The notes under the pieces were generated by a model. The model worked only from the letters and a program-made list of their open reading frames with translations. It did no database searches and had not been told where the DNA came from. Shown here in pieces: positions 40,288-49,200 of a stretch of DNA of 64,000 nt (its first letter is position 1; every line of letters begins with the position of its first letter). The stretch spans positions 78,093,676 to 78,157,675 of the forward strand of contig CM049316.1 of NCBI GenBank assembly GCA_026874595.1, in the 5' to 3' direction. The translations under genes were made by a program, and so were the position numbers. The DNA comes from Sipunculus nudus. Lineage: Eukaryota > Annelida > Sipuncula > Golfingiida > Sipunculidae.

Positions 40288-43200
40288 GTATATGTATATA
40301 TATACTCTGCACTAAGGAAAATCTGGCATACATGATGACTCTCCGCTAGTGGTGGGAGTCGATTCTTATTAATCGGTTCAGACAAATATAAAGAAATGTG
40401 CAATTATCTGTGAAACTGTACTCTCTTAACCCAGCCCGCATGTCTTAGTAATTCTACCTGACGAAAAGAAGTTTTTGCCTTTTTAGCTCAGCTGACTATA
40501 AGTCATCTGAGCTATAGTCGTGGTCCATTGTCCGTCCGGATGTCCGTCCGTAAGACTGGCACGTTTCGACACCGTTGGACCTACGAATCTGAAATTCGGC
40601 ATACAGTTAGATGTCCCCAAAATCTCCTACCATGCCAAAAATTGGGTCAATAGGGCTTTGTTCCTTCGAGATATTAAGGAAAAACCTCAATTTTTTATTA
40701 AAAATCTATTTTCACACTTCAGGACTGCCTAATATCAAAACCACTCATCTGGTTTTCTTCATATTTACCATAAATATTCCTCTATATAGTTTCTATGTAC
40801 ATTCCAGATATTTAGTCAGTATTTTATCATTTAAAAAAGTTATTGGCCCAAACATAATGGACTTTGTAAAAAAATCAGGAAGATATTTGGTCACTTAAGA
40901 CCAAAAGTGTTAAAGGTAGGGACTTTTTTCCAGTAATACAACTTTAATTAATCAAAATTTAATTGTATACCAAAAACTAGAATACGGGTAGTCGACAAGC
41001 GACTACTTGTATCCGCCTAAATCAGAGTGGAACGGGTGAAGTGTTGCATATTAGCATGGATGTCTGCAGCCAAATTGTGTATGTAGGTTGCGCTACCTAC
41101 CAAAAAATCCAGAAAGCTCTATACACATGCAAAACTTTGGCCCAATCGGTCAAACGGTTCCCAAGATATGAGCTTGGATATCTGCTGCATAAACTAGAAT
41201 GCAGGTGGCGCCACCTGTCATAAAATCAAGAGAGCTGTCGGGGATGTATAAACTTGCAAAATTTTAGGCAGATATGTCAAACCACTGCCGAGATATGAGT
41301 GATTTTATCCCATGGCAGACAAACAGATGGGAGCTGTGCAAACATGGCTGCAGGTGGCGCCACCAGTTTTGCGTATGATAAAGAGCTATGTGAGATTTAT
41401 ACACATGCAAAATTTTGGCCCAATCGGTCAAACGGTTCCCTAGATATGAGCTTGGATGTCTGCAGCGTAAACATGAATGTAGGTGGCGCCACCTGTCATA
41501 AAATCAGAAAAGCTATCCAGGATGTATAAGAATGCCGAATTTCAGGTGAATTAGTCAAACCACTGCAGAGATATGAGTGATTTTAACCCAAGGCAGACGA
41601 ACAGATGGACACTGTGCAAACATGGTTGCAGGTGGTGCCACCATTTTCGGTGTATGTTATAAAGCTCTCCAAGGGCTACATTTGTGCAAAACAATTTTCC
41701 TGATCGGTCAAACAGTCCCTGAGATATGAGCTTGGATGTCTGCAGCGTAAACGTGAATGTAGGTGGCGCCACCTGTCATAAAATCAGAAAAGCTATCCAG
41801 GATGTATACGCATGCCAAATTTCAGGTGAATTAGTCAAGTCACTGCAGAGATATGAGTGATTTTAACCGAAGGCAGACAAACAGATGGACACTGTGCAAA
41901 CATGGTTGCAGGTAGCGCCACCATTTTTGGTGTATGTTATAAAGCTCTCCTAGGGCTACATTTGTGCAAAAGAATTTTCCTGATCGGTCAAACGGTTCCC
42001 GAGATATGAGCTTTGATGTCTGCAGCGTAAACGTGAATGTAGGTGGCGCCACCTGTCATAAAATCAGAAAAGCTATCCAGGATGTATACGCATGCCCAAT
42101 TTCAGGTGAATTAGTCAAGTCACTGCAGAGATATGAGTGATTTTAACCCAAGGCAGACGAACAGATGGACCCTGTGCAAACATGGTTGCAGGTGGCGCCA
42201 CCATTTTTGGTGTATGTTATAAGGCTCTCCAAGGGCTACATTTGTGCAAAACAATTTTCCTGATCGGTCAAACGGTTCCCGAGATATGAGCTTGGATGTC
42301 TGCAGCGTAAATGTGAATGTAGGTGGCGCCACCTGTCATAAAATCAGAAAAGCTATCCAGGATGTTTACGCATGCCCAATTTCAGGTGAATTAGTCAAGT
42401 CACTGCAGAGATATGAGTGATTTTAACCCAAGGCAGACGAACAGATGGACACTGTGCAAACATGGTTGCAGGTGGCGCCACCATTTTTGGTGTATGTTAT
42501 AAAGCTCTCCGAGGGCTACATTTGTGCAAAAAAATTTTCCTGATCGGTCAAACGGTTCCCGAGATATGTGGGTTTATGTGTGGAAACAGACGCACAAACG
42601 GACGCAGAGCGCAAAGGAAAGGTCAGAGGTCAAAACAAAATCGGGGCGCAGCAGTTCACATGTGACCCGAACATAATCCCGGGCTTCGGAAAATTCCGCC
42701 CAGCGGTTACGGAGGAGTTCTCCGGACACCTACGCGGCGGCGGCGGCCAGCTGAAAACATAGTATCCGCAAAACTCTGTTTTGGCGGATACAATTAGATC
42801 AAAATCTGTTAAATTTTTTTAAATATTGGCAAAAATATAAAATTGGTACCTAAAATTTTGCCCAACTTTGGCCACAGCACGTTTTTTTCCTGGAAGTACT
42901 GTGGATTTAATTTTCACAGCATGTATACATAAGGATTTAATCTGTTAAAATCTGAAATTTGAAAATAATAGCTGCAAAATTAGGCTGGTTATTGAATTTT
43001 TTTGGAGGCTCTTGTTGTATTCCCTTACATTGTTAAGCAGTCCATTTTGATGACTGTAGGTCATTCAGTGCACATCTCTATGCTCCCCAGACTGTTGGCA
43101 TAATTTTAGATGTCCCCAAAATCTCCTACCATACCGAAAATTGGGTCATTAGGACTTCGTTCCTTCGAGATATAAAGGAAAAAAAACTCCGTTTTCCTTA

Positions 43201-46200
43201 AAAAAAGCCATTGTTACACTTCAAGGCTGCCTAATATCAAAACCACTGATCTGTTTTTGATCGTATTTAGTATTCACATTCTTTCATACATTTTCTATGA
43301 ACATACCAAAAATTAAGTCAGTATTGGGTATTATTTTGAAGTTATGGGCCAAAACATAATGCAATTTTTTTAAAAATCAGGAAATATATTTACTCACCTA
43401 ACATGAGAATTGCTGAACCTAGAGACTTTTTTTTCAGGAATATAACTTTATTTAATCAAGATTCAATTGTTTACCCAAAATTAGATCTGAATTTTGCAAA
43501 TTTTTCAAGTTACTAGCATAAATTAAAAATCAATACCTTAAATATTGTCCAACTTTGGCACTGTTGATTTAATTTTCACAGCATATATACATAAGGATTT
43601 AATTTATTAAAATCTGAAATTTCAAAGAAATTGATTGGAAAGAATAGCTTTTATTCATGTTTTCATACACCATGTCAAGTGTTGTTTACATCTAGCCCAC
43701 CTTGTAGTACAGCCTTCATGCATTATGTAACCCACCCCAGGCAGCTTGCCTTGGGTCAGCTTGGCCCCTACCAGCAGGCTTCCCCTCTGCCCTGCACCCC
43801 CCCCCCCCCCCCCCATGGTGCATAAACTAGATGAATGTTATTATTTTCTGTATTTTATTCATTCTTATTCTAGGCTATGGTACATTTTAGATTTTGTATT
43901 GTACCACCAGGGTTACAATGATTAAAGTGTACATTTAATTGTGTCCACAAAGTGGTGTATTGCTATGAAAGTGTGGATGTTCATGAGATAAGTAATTCCT
44001 TACTTCAGAGGAGTAAAAACTTCACCAGGTGTGAAATTGACTATTAATTCCAGTAATAAATTAAAACTGGGATAGTAATTAGCACAATGATATTGTTTGT
44101 CCCTCATTCAACCAACAGTGTGTATACTTTATTTGAAAAGATGTTTTATTTTATCAAATTTACTGAATCTTTTATTTAATTTTGGTGAATAAAATTAAGC
44201 ATGTACTGAAAACTCCAATGTGCAAAACTTTTTAATAGTGATTCAAGGAATATTCTTGTAGATGCCATGTTGTGGCATTATTTTCTTTTAAATTCAGTTT
44301 AAACATTTATGATTTAAAAATAATAAAATATATGTGTATGCATAATATGACCCAATATGAGCGACACTCTGGATATATGATGATTGCAACTTTTGCAACA
44401 ATTCTAATATTTTAACTTATAGTTTCAGTTTTTGACTCTGTATATATAATGATTGCAACTTTTGCAACAATTCTAATATTTTAACTTATTGTTTTCAGGT
44501 TTTTTTTATTAAAAATTTATAAAACCTGTAAATAAAAAAATGATTCAGATAAAAACTTCTTAATGGAAAAAGTGGATATGCTTAAAAAAAATAGGATTAT
44601 ATATAAACTTAAATGCATTATTCCCTTGAAAGTGAAATAAAGGTATTAGTCCATTCTGTCCACTTGCCTGTCCATCTGTAAATTTTCATATGCATCACAG
44701 TATCTCAAAACTTTTACTGTTTTTCTTCATGACAGTCTTGTCAGAGTATTAGTTTGCAATCATATATTTAGAACTTTACTATAACCAAGTAGGAGGGCCC
44801 CTTTCCTCTTAGCTTTTCATATTCTTATATAAATGAAAAACATTACAATAGAATATTTCTACATCCACCTTCGTGCTGCCCACACTCTTCCCTTCTCCGA
44901 ACCCCATCCCAAAGTCAGCCTCAGTAAGCAAGAACAAAATGAATCAGATATATTCATACTTTATTATTTTGTATAACTATTCGTCCATAGGTACCTATGT
45001 ACATGTCAGAAATTATGTCAATATTGTGTAATATGTAGACATAGTGGGCATCACAATAATGTACCTTGTCAAGACTAAAGAGATATTGTGTCATACAGTC
45101 ACAAATTCATAAATCACTTCATCAGCATAGTTAATCATAACATCATATCTGTCAAATTGAAAGCTTGCAGACTACCATACACTTTAGATCCTTCAACAAA
45201 TAGCCTTATCATCATTCTACTACTGCTTATTACTGCTGTCATTGCATTCATATTTGCTCAAATATATCACAATTTTCAACCCCTCATAAATAAATAAAAA
45301 ATAAACCACTATATTTGACTCTATTAATCCATCAGTCAGGTAATTTCATTTATCATTTACTCACATATTACATTACATTCCTTTATAATAGCCCAACATG
45401 TCCATGATATTCATAAGCTTTATCGACTCGATATAGTATCACAGTGGAGAAACATTTATAGTCCAATCACGATCAGCTGAGCGCCGTGACCCATGGGTCC
45501 CTTGTTTATGTTTCATTTTATCACTAATTGCTATTCAAAGTTTAATTTTAATTAATTATAGTAATCAAGAATTAAATCAAAGTCCAGGACATCTACTTGC
45601 TGGCCCTCATGAATACTCCCACGTATCTTTTTAATTTCACTACCAGGACTTTCATTTTATAACAATTATGATGACTGCCGACATGCATACTGGTTTCACA
45701 GGCCTGCCAGAAAAATTACAGGCCCACATAATTTTTGGTAAAAATTAAAAAATTAGTAATTGAAAGCTAAAAATATAATTACTCATGCGGCAGTGGCACC
45801 TGACATCAGTTGAGGAGATTATTTATAAGAGAATCTTGCAAAATTGGCATAGACCTGGAGCATTATGGAGCATTTATACGCCATACCGCCCATATTTAGC
45901 AATGAATATCTCCTTAGAAAACTCTCCGCTAATTCTGCAGCTCCCTGCCAGCCAGTTCACAGAGGTTTAATAAGTCCTCCGTTCTCTCATCTGCCGTGTC
46001 ATACTCAGTTATATTGAGGTTATTTGAGAACACAGACTCATTATATGAAGCGCTGAATGTGTAAAAAATGGAACAGTAATTTTTGCCTATAACTTATAGA
46101 CATTCTGGTAAAAACAATCATGAGTATGATGTAATCATTAGTTGCCTTTCGTAATCGAGCGCTTGAAAGTTGCAGCAAACCGACTGGCTTTAGAAAAAAC

Positions 46201-49200
46201 TTGATGATCAGCCCACCACTACTTTCAGCAAAGTTTCATCCATATCCTCCCAAATATTTCTGAGTTGTCTGTTACACATGAAAAAGGATGGCATACAAAC
46301 TAGAGGAACAGTCGTTGATTAACTATAACTTTTTTTGCCACTTACCTTCAAAGGTAACAAAAAGGTTGTACATTGTATCCATATAGATAGCAGTGCAATG
46401 GAATTAGACCTGATCAATTTACTGAGGGTGCAGTGACAGAACAATGATTCACTTTTTTTCAGGGTGTATATCTAACTGTAAGGGGATCAATCAATGCAAA
46501 TATATTTTTACCAGTTCCAAGAAACTTTATCTCAGTCTGTATGTTTGGAGATAAATAGTGTTGTACATGAAAATCTGGTGACTATTGACCTCTGCCCTAT
46601 CTGTCTGCCTCCTGGTCTAATGCGTTCTACACAGTGAGTGTTCATTTTTTCATATTTTGTAATATTGTCAACAAAATCCTGGTGGGGGTAAAGATTTCCT
46701 GTGGTTTTTCCAATGAAAACAAAATGTTCAGCTTGCATGTGGAAAAAGGGTTGTAAAAACAATGTTCTATTTCCCTGAGGCGCTCTTGTTTGTTGAGTTG
46801 TCCTCATTTTGGGATCACAGTTGGAGTGAGCCTGGTGCCACCTGTAGGAGAAATCGTAAACTACTGGAGTTGTTGCTGGAATCAGAAAGTTAATCCTCCT
46901 CTTGTTGTGGATCTTCTACTGTTTCTGTCATCTGGTTATTACTAGATTTAATTAGTGCCTCTGATTTCTGAAGCACCTAGATAGAGAATCGCATGTACAG
47001 GAAAAAAAAAACCTTCCTATGTAATAAGCTGCATGGTATGGAATATCCCTATTTAGTTTTTTAGCTCAGCTGACTATAAGTCATCTGAGCTATAGTCGTG
47101 GTCCATTGTCCGTCGTCCGTCCGTCTGTCCGTCCGTCCGTCCATAGATGTGGCACTTTTTGAAACCGTAAGACCTAGGAATCCAAAATTCAGCATAATGT
47201 TAGATGTCCCCAAGATCTCCTACCAAGCCGAAAACTGGGTCTTTGCGACTTCATTCCTTTGAGAAATTAAGGAAAAACCTCAATTTTTTATTAAAAACCT
47301 ATTTTCACACTTTAGGACTGCCTAATATCAAAACCACTCATCTGTTTTTCCTCATATTTCCTATAAATAATCCTCTATATAATTCCTATGTACATGCCAG
47401 AAATTAGGTCTGTATTATTTAATTTAAAAAAGTTATGGGCCCAAACATAATGCATTTTGTAAATAATCAGGAAAGAAATTTTATCACTTAACACAAAACT
47501 TGATAAAGCTAAGCACTTTTTTTCCAGTAATATTACTTTTATTAATCAAAATTAAATTGTATACCCAAAATTAGATCAAAATCTTTTAAATTTTAAAATA
47601 TTAGCAAAAATAAAAAATTGGTACCTTAAATTTTGCCCAACTTTGACCATGGCACGTTTTTTTGCTGTAAGTACTGTGGATTTAATTTTCACAGCATGTT
47701 TTTGTTAGCATTTCAACTGTTAACACCAAAAATTTGAAACCAGTTGATCAAAAACTGTAGATTTTATTCAAGTTTTCAAGCACCATGTCACATATTGCTA
47801 GTGTTATGCAGTTTGCTAGAGCTCAGCTCCCGAGCTTCAGCTCTAAGTTCCTTAAATTTGGCAAGCAGTTAGATTTCTCCAAAATCCCGTACCATGCCAA
47901 GAATTTGGTCACTAGGACTTAATTCCTTCGAGATATCAATGAAAATCTTCATTTTTCCATTAAAAACCCAATGTTACACTTTAAGACTGCCTAATATCAA
48001 AACCACTGATCTGACTTTGATCATATATAATATACATATTTTTCTATACATTCACTATGCACATGCCAGAAATGATGTCAGTATTGTGTATTTTTTTTTA
48101 AGTTATGGGCCCAAACATAATGCACTTTGTAAAAAATCAAGAAATATATTTACTCCCTTAACAAGAGCATTGCTGAAGCTAGAGATCTTTTTTGTCAGGG
48201 ATGTAACATTATTTAATCAAGATTCAACTGAATACCCAAAATTAGTTCTGAATTTTTCAAATTTTATAAGTTATTAGTATAAATATAAAATTAGTACCTT
48301 AAATTTTGCCCAACTGTGACCATGATACGTTTGTTTTCCGTGATCACTGTTGATATAATTTTCATATCATGCACACATAAGGATTTCAGCTTTTTAGTTT
48401 AGAAAGCTGAAAGAAATTTGCCAAATATTGTAGCTTTTATTAATGTTTTTTATGAGACCCTGTCAGACTTTGGCTCTCTCCAGCCCCTCTTGAGTCACCT
48501 GTATGTTGACCTTGTTGACCTTTCATCAAATTATGCACGCTTGAGGGCAGAATCCAGGCAGCTTATGGCCAGCCACAGTTGATCCAGGTGTTCAACCTAA
48601 CTCATCTAGTAGTTTTAACCAACAACATAACAATAAACAATAAATTAATAAATTTTTATTGGTTTTTAATAACAAATTAAAGAAAAATAGAAAAGGAATT
48701 TGTTAGTTTATAATAACAGGAAATTAACTTGCAGTTACTGATGATATAAGAATCTTGTATCGATGGGTAGAATGTCACATATTCCAAATAACACCATGCA
48801 GTCACCTATGGCATTTTTCAGTTCATTTTTAATGATAAAGAAGTAAATCATATTATTCATTACTAATCATTAAGGATTATATGAAGGAAATTAATGATAG
48901 ACAAAGATGCAGTTGATAATATTAATCTAGATTCCTACTGTGTCTAGTGTGTACATTGATGTGAAATTAGTCCAAAATGAATTTTTTACAGTTATTTTTT
49001 AATATAAATAAAAGCCATAAAACCAGGTACTTATGATCATTATTTAAATGTGTGAATTTTGTATATTCTGGATTCTCAACATCATTGTTTGGTGAAAACT
49101 GAATAAATACCAGACATGGTGCGAATACTTTGTAATTGTATTTAAATACTAATATGATTATGTACTCCATTATAAAATTTCTTGCATAAAGAATGGGAAT

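Larger units (their letters stand above)
40483..45507 (+). mobile_element. Unclassified dispersed element, 5.0-kb copy with nested insertion
   Basis: It starts TTAGCTCAGCTGACTATAAG, with a subterminal inverted pair AGCTCAGCTGACT/AGTCATCTGAGCT and then GTCCATTGTCCGTCC. It ends CAGCTGAGCGCCGTGACCCA ... CCCTTGTTT. The same ends delimit 47061-49672 and, inverted, 60374-62982. The interior has two related halves (from about 40608 and about 43110), each with AGATGTCCCCAAAATCTCCT and TGCCTAATATCAAAACCACT. The first half is split by the 40982-42794 insertion. Open frames inside are short and repeat-derived. No transposase or reverse transcriptase is visible. Confidence 0.8.

Noticed and set aside
41551-42332. 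Three similar minus-strand frames of about 70 codons
   Set aside because: They repeat with the 280-bp unit and contain the palindrome; they are by-products of the tandem repeat.
45088-45297. 69-codon frame with a hydrophobic C-terminal half
   Set aside because: It lies in the AT-rich tail of a dispersed element, has no recognisable family, and I did not find it in the shorter copies.
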